A DNA stretch of 64,000 bases. It comes from Arthrobacter sp. B3I9. Lineage in GTDB: Bacteria; Actinomycetota; Actinomycetes; Actinomycetales; Micrococcaceae. The notes beneath the pieces were generated by a model. That model was not told where the DNA came from. It saw nothing but the letters and a program-made list of their open reading frames with translations, and searched no databases. The stretch is taken from assembly GCF_030816935.1 (NCBI RefSeq), contig NZ_JAUSYO010000001.1:2418001-2482000 (forward strand), given 5' to 3'. This document shows, one piece after another, positions 26,501-33,296 of this stretch (positions are counted from its first letter, which is position 1; every line of letters starts with the position of its first letter). The translations under genes were made by a program, and so were the position numbers.

Positions 26501-27447
26501 CCCTTCGCCTCCCCGGCTTTGCCTGACTTCTTGTATTCGTCCGCTTCCTCAAGGGACTTCGGCGACTTCGCCTCAATGGCCGCTTTCACAGCGGCGATGA
26601 ACGCCTGCTTGTCGAAGGAGCCGGGCTGCTGGGCGTCCATCGCGTCAACCTTGGCGGCCTTTGCCTGACCCGCGACGTCATCCGTGGGCGGAAGCGCAGC
26701 GCCTTGGGCCTCCTGGGCCTTGGCGGCGGCCGGAGGGTGGGCCTTCCGTGACTGTGCGACGCTCTTGATGTTGCCGGCCACCTGCGCGAAGCCTGCATCG
26801 TCCTCGGGGCGCACGGGAACGGGCGCCACCGGGGGCTGCAAGAGCTTGTCGGGAGGCAGCGCGAAGGGGACCAGGAGTGCCGTTGCTGCCGCTCCCCCGG
26901 CCGGGGCCGCCGGAAGCTTGCCACCTGCCCGACCCTTGGCCGGTCCAGCCACCTTCGCCGCACCGGCTTTTCCAAGGGGACTGACCGCAGGCACGGGCTT
27001 CGGAGGCTGCACTGGTTTCTTTGCAGGCACCGAGCCGGGCCCGAATCCCGTCTTGGTCACCGCGAGCGCCGAAGCCGACGGTTTGGGCCCCTCGAGTTCG
27101 ACCGGTACACCTGCCGCCTGGGCGGCCTTGAGCCCCTTTTCGACAGTACCGATAGCGGGCTCGTTCTTGCGGATCTCCTTGAGGGCCGCATCGATGTCGG
27201 CGCCGGCCTGTTCCCCCGGAGATTTCAGCTTCGCCGCCATGAGGGCGCCGACGGCAGCGTTACCGGCCTGACGCTGCAACGCCAGCATGGCACGAGGATT
27301 TGCCCCGGCCGACGGATTGCCGCGCCGCCTTCCCTCGAGCAGGGCGTCGGTGACCTCACTCCTGGCAGGACCAGCGTGGCGCGCCACGGCAGGACCGGCG
27401 CTTTGCGCCGGAACCTTTCCCGGGCCGCCCTGGAAAGTCGTCGCCAT
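23503..27447 (-). CDS. 1,314-residue eCIS tape-measure/cargo protein with toxin-like C-terminus
   Basis: Residues ~1-330: low-complexity Ala/Pro/Lys with MLALQRQAGNAAVGALMA near 60, the AGNAAV-type motif shared with DUF4157 eCIS proteins. Residues ~330-480: acidic/Gln-rich. Residues ~480-1,005: long amphipathic helices with alternating hydrophobic segments (IKGIIKLLASIFGLTWANIR; ITWLIGLLNPAAAFIKACK), like tape-measure or membrane-inserting modules. Residues ~1,010-1,314: a different, charged domain with WAEHVIPAAYVESLL and FKDFNRHNQLGGDLRLARR, which could form an HNH/beta-beta-alpha-metal-like site. DNA for this tip is visibly AT-richer (about 43% GC at 23,761-23,820 versus about 77% at 26,401-26,460, hand counts). 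This suggests an acquired, exchangeable effector tip. The only other tape-measure candidate is not evident in the locus. Confidence 0.8.
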   Translation of the reverse strand: MATTFQGGPGKVPAQSAGPAVARHAGPARSEVTDALLEGRRRGNPSAGANPRAMLALQRQAGNAAVGALMAAKLKSPGEQAGADIDAALKEIRKNEPAIGTVEKGLKAAQAAGVPVELEGPKPSASALAVTKTGFGPGSVPAKKPVQPPKPVPAVSPLGKAGAAKVAGPAKGRAGGKLPAAPAGGAAATALLVPFALPPDKLLQPPVAPVPVRPEDDAGFAQVAGNIKSVAQSRKAHPPAAAKAQEAQGAALPPTDDVAGQAKAAKVDAMDAQQPGSFDKQAFIAAVKAAIEAKSPKSLEEADEYKKSGKAGEAKGEVKGLVSQGKAGQAKDIEAAAAAPPDQAKAVPKPVTPMAQEQAGTVPAVPAAGAAPKPAPAEQLNLAAGPQQANQEMADAEVSDQQLAQSNEPEFQQGLADKKAAAEHAQTAPAEYRQQEQQVLQQGKAEAGTETAVGVAGMQGAKAAALANLVADKGKTKSKDETRRAEVTAKVQAIFAATEADVKKILDGIDPKVDAAFEKGEARARSAFEAFVEAKMSAFKKDRYGGWLGGYRWLRDKIRGMPPKVNEFYEAGRELYLKEMNGVISNVADIVGTDLTAAKQRIAKGRSEISTYVAGLPASLKKVGAEATKEIGDKFEALESDVNAKQESVVDALATKYVESRKGLDERIEALQAENKGLVDKAIGAIKAIINTIRELAAMLRNVLSRAAGVVGDIIKSPVAFLGNLIDGVKGGILKFKDNILGHLKKGLMGWLFGALSEGGVELPDTFDIKGIIKLLASIFGLTWANIRNRIVKKIGEKAMAAVEKGVEIFQVFASQGVAGLWQMLLEKLGNIKDMILDQVKDFVISKVITAGITWLIGLLNPAAAFIKACKLIYDVVMFFVNNAERIMKFVNTIIDSVADIVRGNVSSVVNKIEEVLGQMVPILIGFLASVIGLGGIGQKIRQIIETLQKPVNKALDFVIKTGLKLAGPIIRGIKGFAGKVKGKVAEGKAYVKGKVEAGKAWVRGKSGGDIGPSIEAGKRLLLAKRATVASVRAGLPALKQHFGLREADLVSVGSLHHIHVQKASGDTPDLPLVHTKADGAEQEAADRVGNVLPDKDQKDSGKYLWAEHVIPAAYVESLLVAGGLGRSADYFEWKKRLHTVLTWRQAHEFKDFNRHNQLGGDLRLARRLIWRAVVEVEAMKRLASTPSQPPVAKKLPRGMEAKVQERLLDRTEQLAKKQTSLARMKLDFYEDTSKVFHRMTTGVISRTHRAVEREFAANAEGREARGVLDKSGNPLKLWPDRSRILYAAEEEMKVITDILRNRGLHFKGQLPSD

Positions 27448-27465
27448 GGACCGCTCCGCCCGGGA

Positions 27466-28245
27466 TCAGCCCGGCTCTTCTTCTTCCGCCTCGTCGCGCT
27501 GCACGGCCTGCGCGTCCACGAAGGTCCCCTGGGCGGTGTCTTCCTCTTCCTCCTCGGCGCGCTGGATGGAAGCGCCCGCGATGAAACTTCCCTGGGCGGT
27601 GTCCTCGTCAGCATCGCGCTGGACGACGCCGATCCCCGCCGCGAACCGCTGCGCCGTCGCGGGCACGGCGGGGGCGGACATCGCGCGCTCGGCAGTCGCA
27701 GCCGCCTCGCGTTCGAAGCGGTCCGACGGATCGCTCACGCGCACACCGGTTCCCGTGGCGGTCCCGTCCACCGGGCCGCTCCGCTGCTGGACCACGTGCG
27801 TGAGTTCGTGCGCGAGCATCGTCCGCCCGCCGTCGGATCCGGGATCATATTTGTCGCGCTGGAACACGATGTTGGAGCCGACCGTGTAGGCGTGGGCGTT
27901 CACCGATGCCGCGGAATTGTGCGCCGCTTCCCCGGTATGCACACGCACGTCGGAGAAGCTGTGGCCCAGGCGGCCCTCCATGTCGGCACGGACCGGCTCT
28001 TCCAGCGGCTGCCCGCTTCCGGATGAGACGACGTCGAGCACCGGTGACCGCTCCTCGTCCGCCAAACCCCGGACGCCGGTGTTACCGACGGCGCGTTGCA
28101 GGGCCAGCAGCCCCCGGGAGCCGACGACGTCGGTCCGGCCGGCGGCCGCGGCCCGGTACAGCACCGCCGAGTCCGCGGCGTCAGTCCGCGCCGTTCTGGT
28201 CGGGAGACCGTCGACGTCGGACTGGTCGTGGTCGTGCCTGTGCAT
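27466..28245 (-). CDS. DUF4157 (eCIS core) HELTH-motif protein
   Basis: 259 residues. LLALQRAVGNTGV (~45-57) precedes the DUF4157 domain (~80-165): LGHSFSDVRVHTGEAAHNSA and the zinc-metallopeptidase-like MLAHELTHVVQQRSG (HExxH near residue 147). The C-terminus has two copies of an acidic-run plus DTAQGxF plus QR unit. DUF4157 is the best single marker of eCIS loci; reported roles vary between toxin processing, cargo linkage and structural function. ATG 28245 has AAAGGGG upstream and 18 bp separate it from the large downstream gene, so the two are probably co-expressed. Confidence 0.92.
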   Translation of the reverse strand: MHRHDHDQSDVDGLPTRTARTDAADSAVLYRAAAAGRTDVVGSRGLLALQRAVGNTGVRGLADEERSPVLDVVSSGSGQPLEEPVRADMEGRLGHSFSDVRVHTGEAAHNSAASVNAHAYTVGSNIVFQRDKYDPGSDGGRTMLAHELTHVVQQRSGPVDGTATGTGVRVSDPSDRFEREAAATAERAMSAPAVPATAQRFAAGIGVVQRDADEDTAQGSFIAGASIQRAEEEEEDTAQGTFVDAQAVQRDEAEEEEPG

Positions 28246-28367
28246 GGCGCACCCCTTTCATCAGACCTACACAGACGATGCGCCCGGCAAGGTGACCCCA
28301 CAAGCGCCGCCGCGGCGTCCGAACGGGCAACGGAGCTTGCCCGAAGGGGCAGACCCGGCGGGCCGCA

Positions 28368-30488
28368 TCAGGCGCGTGACGGGCGCGACGGGGCCAACAT
28401 CCCCCAATAGGGGCCGAATTCGCTCTCCAGCGTCAGCCGTCCCAGTTTCCTGTATTCCCGCTGCACGGCGGTGACGAGATGCTTCATGGTGACCGTCCCG
28501 CCGTCGTCCGCTGCCAGGTAGGCGGCAGTGACTGCGGCGGAGCGGATGGCGCCGCCAGCAAGTTCGAAGGCCTGCCCCAAGAAGCCCAGGTCGATTCCCT
28601 CCTCCCGTTCCAAGGTCCTGCCGAGGCAGCGGTCCCACAGGACTCTGCGGTGCGCCGCGTCAGGGAGCGGGAAATCCACGACGACGTCCAGTCGCCGCGT
28701 GAACGCCTCGTCGATGTTGGCGCGCAGGTTCGTGGCCAGGATGGCCAGCCCGTCAAAGGTCTCCATCCGCTGCAACAGGTAGGCACTTTCGATGTTGGCG
28801 TAACGGTCGTGGGCGTCCTTGACCTCGGAGCGGCGGCCGAAAACGGCGTCGGCTTCGTCGAAGAGCAGGACCCCGTTGACCCCCGCGGCCGCGGTGAAGA
28901 TGCGCTCCAGGTTCTTTTCCGTCTCCCCCACGTATTTGTCGACGACGGTGGCCAGGTCCACGACGTACAGGTCCAGGCCCAGGTCGTGGGCTACAACCTC
29001 TGCAGACATCGTCTTGCCCGTCCCCGAGTCCCCGGCGAAGAGGGCCGCCACGCCGTGTCCGCGGCCGGCTCCCGGCCGCATGGCCCAGTCGCCGAGGACC
29101 CGCTCGCGGTGCTTGGCACGCAACGCCACTTCCTGCAGGGCCAGAAGCACGGCACCGGGAAGGACTAGATCATCCCAGCCCACCACTGGTTCCACCCGTC
29201 GGGCCAGCCGGTCAAGGGCGGAGCCGTTTTCGGCACGCGCCCCGGCCCCGAGGTGACGGGCGGTGAGGCGTCCGTCGGCGGTGAGGGTGGCCTGCACCCG
29301 TGCGGAGCCCGCGGCGCGGGCAACCTGTTCCGGCCGTAGCCGGAAAGCCGCTGTGGCCGCTTCGATGTCCAGTCCCTCCAGCAGCCCGTCGTGCGATCCC
29401 AACGCGGCCCGCCACAGTGCTGACCGCTCGGCGGATGTGCTGACGGGTACGTCCACCAGCAGGGGCGGCCGGCTGGTCCAGGCGGGGTCCCACGCGGCGT
29501 CGCCGACCAGGAGCACGGGTTGCGGTTCTGCGTGCAGCGCTTCCAGTACGGCTGGCCGGTCCGTGACGGCGGCGAGGGGTCCTGCAACCAGTCCGGCACC
29601 GCGCAGCCGAACTTCCCGCACCGCGAGTTCCACGAGCTGTAGCGGGTCGCGCTCTGTGGCCAGGCGGGTCAGGTCCAGCAGCACGGCCTCCCGTCCCGTG
29701 GACGCAAGCGCACGTACGGCCAGCACGCGTCCGGAGCCGGTGGCGGGCTCCCGCAGATAGGCCATGAGAACCCCCGCTCCGAGCGCCCGGGCCAGCGGCG
29801 CAGGATCCCCCCAGACGACGGCGGGAGGCTCGGCCAGGACTGCCTGAAGCGCCGGTTCGGGGGTGTCGTCGCCCAGGAGATGCCCCACGACACGGTCTGG
29901 CACCCGCAGCGCCCTTCCCGGCAGCGGGCGGTCCGGGTCCTCGACGGCCAGCAGACCTCCGGTCAGGAGCGGACCGGACAGCAGCCGAGCCCTGCCGTCG
30001 GCCGCGGACAGCGGCGTGCCGCAGAGAGCCAGGCCCACGGCGACGGACGGCCGGCGCCGTGTGACGTCGTCGTTCAGGTAGCCGAAGAGCTGTTCGAAAC
30101 GCGGATCCAAGTCGGCGGCGAGTGCGACAAGCAGCAGATCGACGTCGAGAGGCGACAGCCCGAAGGCCGATGCCAGCTCCCGGAGGCGCAGCCGGTGGCC
30201 GTTGGCCTGGGCAGTGTCGGCCAGTTGTTCGCATTGCTGCCACCGCGGCGAGGCACCGTCCGCGCCGGATCCTGTCCACTCCTGCAGAGTTGGAGAGGGG
30301 GTTGCCAGCAGGCGGTCGACGGCTTCATCGCTGAGGTAGAGCCCCCGGAAGGGGTCATCCGGCTGCGGGTCCTCGGCGCGCCGCGACGCCACGAGCAGGC
30401 GGATGCGCTCTTCAACCACTCCTACCCGTCCCAACAGGTGGGCGAGGCTGGGGTCCTTCGGCATGTCAGTCCCCACGGAACCAGTCAC
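28368..30488 (-). CDS. eCIS AAA+ ATPase
   Basis: 706 residues. An N-terminal helical region and a degenerate first ATPase-like domain (~130-440) are followed by a full AAA+ module: Walker A FAGDSGTGKTMSAEVV (~482-497), Walker B GVLLFDEADAVFG (~535-547), sensor-1-like LAILATNLRANIDEAF and arginine-finger region RRLDVVVDFPLPD. This conserved ATPase is present in nearly all eCIS, thought to act in assembly or cargo loading rather than sheath recycling. ATG overlaps the DUF4255 stop (ATGA). It is not ClpV, which has two canonical AAA domains and a ClpB-like N-domain. Confidence 0.93.
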   Translation of the reverse strand: MTGSVGTDMPKDPSLAHLLGRVGVVEERIRLLVASRRAEDPQPDDPFRGLYLSDEAVDRLLATPSPTLQEWTGSGADGASPRWQQCEQLADTAQANGHRLRLRELASAFGLSPLDVDLLLVALAADLDPRFEQLFGYLNDDVTRRRPSVAVGLALCGTPLSAADGRARLLSGPLLTGGLLAVEDPDRPLPGRALRVPDRVVGHLLGDDTPEPALQAVLAEPPAVVWGDPAPLARALGAGVLMAYLREPATGSGRVLAVRALASTGREAVLLDLTRLATERDPLQLVELAVREVRLRGAGLVAGPLAAVTDRPAVLEALHAEPQPVLLVGDAAWDPAWTSRPPLLVDVPVSTSAERSALWRAALGSHDGLLEGLDIEAATAAFRLRPEQVARAAGSARVQATLTADGRLTARHLGAGARAENGSALDRLARRVEPVVGWDDLVLPGAVLLALQEVALRAKHRERVLGDWAMRPGAGRGHGVAALFAGDSGTGKTMSAEVVAHDLGLDLYVVDLATVVDKYVGETEKNLERIFTAAAGVNGVLLFDEADAVFGRRSEVKDAHDRYANIESAYLLQRMETFDGLAILATNLRANIDEAFTRRLDVVVDFPLPDAAHRRVLWDRCLGRTLEREEGIDLGFLGQAFELAGGAIRSAAVTAAYLAADDGGTVTMKHLVTAVQREYRKLGRLTLESEFGPYWGMLAPSRPSRA

Positions 30489-31141
30489 CCCGGCGGCCTG
30501 CCGCGCGGCCCCCGGACCGGCGTCGGCGGTGCCTTGTGCTGGTGCCGGCCCACGTCCGCAGCGCCGCCGGCAAAATCTGCCATGTCCACATGGGTCCCCT
30601 CGGAAGCTGGCGGACCGGCCTCATAGACGATGCCCGTGTCGACCGGAGCGATGATCACGATGTCGAGCGATGGTTTGAGCTCGCCGCCCAACGCGGACCA
30701 CACGTCCGCGAAGGCGCGGTCCTCGGGCGGGGGAAGCCCGACGGTCAGCGGTACGGCGAGGCCGGTCTCCGCGAGCGGCCCTACGACGAGTTCGTCGGGA
30801 AGGGCGTCGTACTTGAGGAAGCAGCGCAACAGCTGGTCCAGCAGGCGGTGCTCGTCTTCCGGCCGCTGCGTCCAGGCCGTGACCAGGTACGACATCTTGA
30901 AATGCCGCGGAGCGGGCCGCCGGGTGTGGACGTAGCCGTCGTCTCCGCGTTGTTCGGAAAAGCCCCGCTCGCGGCGCCTCACGTCCTCACGGATATCGTA
31001 GAGGTACAGGTTCACCGTGGGAGCGTTGCGCCGGGCGGCCCAGTCCTTGGTCGGCGCGTCGAAATCTACCTCCACTTCCGACCCGTTGAGGGCTTCATTG
31101 CGTACCAGGCTGCGCAAGGCATCGTCGATCTGCGCTATCAC
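30485..31141 (-). CDS. DUF4255 (Pvc16-like) tube/sheath cap protein
   Basis: 218 residues. DUF4255 features: IAQIDDALRSLVRNEALNGS at the N-terminus, PTVNLYLYDIREDVRRRERG, then MSYLVTAWTQRPEDEHRLL and a final hydrophobic strand. The last ~40 residues are a Pro/Gly tail. Pvc16/Afp16 homologues terminate the tube and sheath, setting particle length. First gene of the leftward eCIS transcript; 57 bp downstream of the LuxR gene and 4-nt overlap with the ATPase. Confidence 0.92.
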   Translation of the reverse strand: MIAQIDDALRSLVRNEALNGSEVEVDFDAPTKDWAARRNAPTVNLYLYDIREDVRRRERGFSEQRGDDGYVHTRRPAPRHFKMSYLVTAWTQRPEDEHRLLDQLLRCFLKYDALPDELVVGPLAETGLAVPLTVGLPPPEDRAFADVWSALGGELKPSLDIVIIAPVDTGIVYEAGPPASEGTHVDMADFAGGAADVGRHQHKAPPTPVRGPRGRPPG

Positions 31142-31198
31142 TGCCCGCCTCCTTCCCGAGGGGTGGCCTCTTCCGGCTTGATGCAGCCCGCCGGCGGC

Positions 31199-31822
31199 CT
31201 AGATCAGGCCTTCACGGAGCGCATAGGCGACGGCGTGGGATCGGTTCCGGAGCTGAAGCCGTGTCGTCACGTCGTGGACGACGTTCTTGACCGTCCGTTC
31301 CGAGTACGCGAGCTCGTGCGCTATCTCCGACGTGTCCAGCCCGTCCGCCAGGAGCCTCAAGACTTCCACTTCCCTTGGCGCCAGGCCGGTGAACATGATT
31401 CCGCGCGGACCCAACACGTGCCGCTGCAACTTGCCGACCTGGTCCAGCAGACGCCCCAGCAGATCAGGGGGCACGCTGCCTTCGCCGGACGCGGCAGCCA
31501 TGATGACGGCGACAAGTCGGTCCGGCGTCGCTTCACTGCGCCGGACGAGGCCGACGACGCCGGTTTCAACGGCCTTGACCAGGTCGCCGTCGTCGAGATG
31601 GCCCGCCACGAGGACGGCCCGGGACAGACCGCGACGCTGGACTATCCGCAGCAGCGTCAGCGCGTCGTCATCCACCGAATCCGTAACGACGACGACGACG
31701 CCCGCTTGCTCGGTATCGGTCGCCCTCACGACGCGGACTTCCGGACGCGCCCTGAGCTCGCTGGCGACGCCCGCCTCGGAGATCGGGTCACGGGCGTGCA
31801 CCCGGACGGTTATTGGTTCCAT
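31199..31822 (-). CDS. LuxR/NarL-type regulator heading the eCIS operon
   Basis: 207 residues. C-terminal LuxR helix-turn-helix (LAPREVEVLRLLADGLDTSE, then SERTVKNVVHDVTTRLQL, residues ~147-207). The N-terminal half has the alpha/beta pattern of a receiver, but the acidic pocket is poorly conserved and no clear phospho-Asp context is present, so it may be phosphorylation-independent. Start ATG 31822 has GGGAGGAC at good spacing. Same strand and 57 bp upstream of DUF4255, so it probably co-regulates or is co-transcribed with the injection system. Confidence 0.85.
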   Translation of the reverse strand: MEPITVRVHARDPISEAGVASELRARPEVRVVRATDTEQAGVVVVVTDSVDDDALTLLRIVQRRGLSRAVLVAGHLDDGDLVKAVETGVVGLVRRSEATPDRLVAVIMAAASGEGSVPPDLLGRLLDQVGKLQRHVLGPRGIMFTGLAPREVEVLRLLADGLDTSEIAHELAYSERTVKNVVHDVTTRLQLRNRSHAVAYALREGLI

Positions 31823-32071
31823 AAGTCCTCCCGTTGAGAAAGGCGGGACTACCGTGGGTGGGGCACGGGTCTGCCGGATTTTACGATCTGTCCCGCTGCG
31901 AAGAAACATAGCGGACGGTGCTCTTCGTGCAGTCAACACTGGCTCAACGGGCAGCAGCAGTGCCCCCAAGTCCGCCCGGCCGCCGTGCCCTGCCCGAATA
32001 TGTCCCCCTAACCTCGGAGTACGGATGGGCGTCGGCCGCCGTCGGCCACTGCAATGCCGCAAGGAGGAGCC

Positions 32072-32896
32072 TTGAGCACTACTGCAACGCTTGATACGCC
32101 CCTGGTCAGCCTCGAGGCTGGCACCGAGGCGAGCGTTCCGCTCCATATCCGCAACGACGGCGAAATCGTTGAGGAGTACAGGCTCCGGGTCATGGGTCCA
32201 AGCGGTTCCTGGACGGAGGTTGTCCCGGGAGTCGTCTCGCTCTTTCCGGGACAGAACACGACTGCCTCGGTCGAATTCCGGCCGCCGCGGTCCTCCGAAG
32301 TCCCGGCCGGCGAGTTCCCCTACGCCGTTCAGGTGCTGCCCACCGAACATCCGGAGGAGGCGGTTGCGCCGGAGGGCGTTCTACAGCTTCTGCCCTTCCA
32401 CCAGACAACGGCAGAGCTCATGCCCCGGCAGTCTCAAGGGTGCTTCGGCGGCCTGCACCGTGTGGCCGTAGACAACTACGGGAACGTGCCGATCACCGTG
32501 GCCCTCGCAGGTTCCGATCCGGGCGACCTGCTGAACATATCCTTCCGTGAGCCGACGCTTACCATTGCCCCCGGCATAGTCGAATTTGCCCGTGTCCAGG
32601 TCCGTGTCCGGAGCACGATCTGGCGCGGGATGCCCGCTATGCATCCGTTTGCAGTGACTGTCAAACCCATGGATGCTCCTCCGGTAGTACTGGATGGAAC
32701 CCACCTGCAGGAGCCCGTCCTGCCGCGTTGGATCGTCAAAGCCTTGCTCATGCTCGTGCTTTTCGTCCTGGTCCTGGTGGCACTGGGATTCGCGCTTTTC
32801 CTGCTCCAGTCCCCTGGAGAAGTCAGGTCCCCGAGTGCTGTTCCGGGATCCGTTGCCCCAGCGGGCCAGACACCCGCTGGTCCAGATCGGCGATAG
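32072..32896 (+). CDS. eCIS-associated Ig-like membrane protein
   Basis: 274 residues. Start is TTG 32072, set by a near-perfect AAGGAGGA at 32061-32068. Two beta-sandwich Ig-like/COG1470-like domains (STTATLDTPLVSLEAGTEAS; LMPRQSQGCFGGLHRVAVDN) precede one C-terminal transmembrane helix (ALLMLVLFVLVLVALGFALF, ~230-250) and a short Pro/Ala tail. Similar proteins recur beside actinobacterial eCIS genes. Divergent from the LuxR gene and 10 bp before the PAAR gene, with which it forms a two-gene unit. Topology with the beta-domains inside the cell and no signal peptide suggests a cytoplasmic membrane-associated partner. Confidence 0.75.
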   Translation: MSTTATLDTPLVSLEAGTEASVPLHIRNDGEIVEEYRLRVMGPSGSWTEVVPGVVSLFPGQNTTASVEFRPPRSSEVPAGEFPYAVQVLPTEHPEEAVAPEGVLQLLPFHQTTAELMPRQSQGCFGGLHRVAVDNYGNVPITVALAGSDPGDLLNISFREPTLTIAPGIVEFARVQVRVRSTIWRGMPAMHPFAVTVKPMDAPPVVLDGTHLQEPVLPRWIVKALLMLVLFVLVLVALGFALFLLQSPGEVRSPSAVPGSVAPAGQTPAGPDRR

Positions 32897-32906
32897 GCGC
32901 TCCGCG

Positions 32907-33224
32907 ATGCCTACCGGGCCTGCTCTTCGCGCCGGAGACACGGCACTGTGCCCGCTGTTCGATGGCCCGAAACCGCATGGCGGCGGACCTGTGACGCCCG
33001 CCGCGTCGGTGATCACCGTCCTCATAGGAGGGATGCCGGCCGCCGTCGCCAATTCGATGCCGGGCGGCATTATCTGCGTCTCCCCCGTGCCGAACGGAAT
33101 TGCCAGTGGCAGCCTGACCGTGATGATCGGCGGTTTTCCCGCTGCACGAATGGGGGACCTGAGCCTCCACGGGACGCCCATCGCACCGGGCCCGGGGTGC
33201 CCCACCGTCATCATCGGCGGATGA
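32907..33224 (+). CDS. PAAR-domain spike tip protein
   Basis: 105 residues, a single PAAR fold: GDTALCPLFDGPKPH near the start, a central GGMPAAVANSMPGG, the repeat IGGFPAARMGDLSLHGTPI and the closing GPGCPTVIIGG. Cys and His residues in the expected positions would bind the zinc at the spike point. Start ATG 32907. Completes the VgrG-type spike although encoded on the opposite strand from the main operon. No C-terminal effector extension. Confidence 0.9.
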   Translation: MPTGPALRAGDTALCPLFDGPKPHGGGPVTPAASVITVLIGGMPAAVANSMPGGIICVSPVPNGIASGSLTVMIGGFPAARMGDLSLHGTPIAPGPGCPTVIIGG

Positions 33225-33296
33225 CCGGTTCTGTGGGGCTTTCGACTCGCTAGCGTTTCACCGGAACATCCCCCGGCTCCGGATGGTGCAACGTCC

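Larger units (their letters stand above)
10215..33224. other. eCIS (extracellular contractile injection system) locus
   Basis: Composite feature. Contains every core part of a contractile injection particle: sheath, two tubes, cap (DUF4255), AAA+ ATPase, LysM hub, VgrG/gpV spike, PAAR tip, gp25, baseplate J, tail protein I, DUF4157 core protein, plus actinobacteria-type extras (DUF6760, disordered protein, zinc-ribbon membrane protein, Ig-like membrane protein). Gene content matches the actinobacterial eCIS class rather than Pvc/Afp or Mac of Gram-negatives. No fibre gene is present, consistent with a cell-internal or self-directed use as reported for Streptomyces. Confidence 0.92.

Noticed and set aside
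10215..33224. Prophage
   Set aside because: No integrase, portal, capsid, terminase, holin or lysin; gene content is that of an eCIS.
10215..33224. Type VI secretion system
   Set aside because: No TssJLM membrane complex, ClpV or paired TssB/TssC; sheath is a single long protein and DUF4157/DUF4255 are present.
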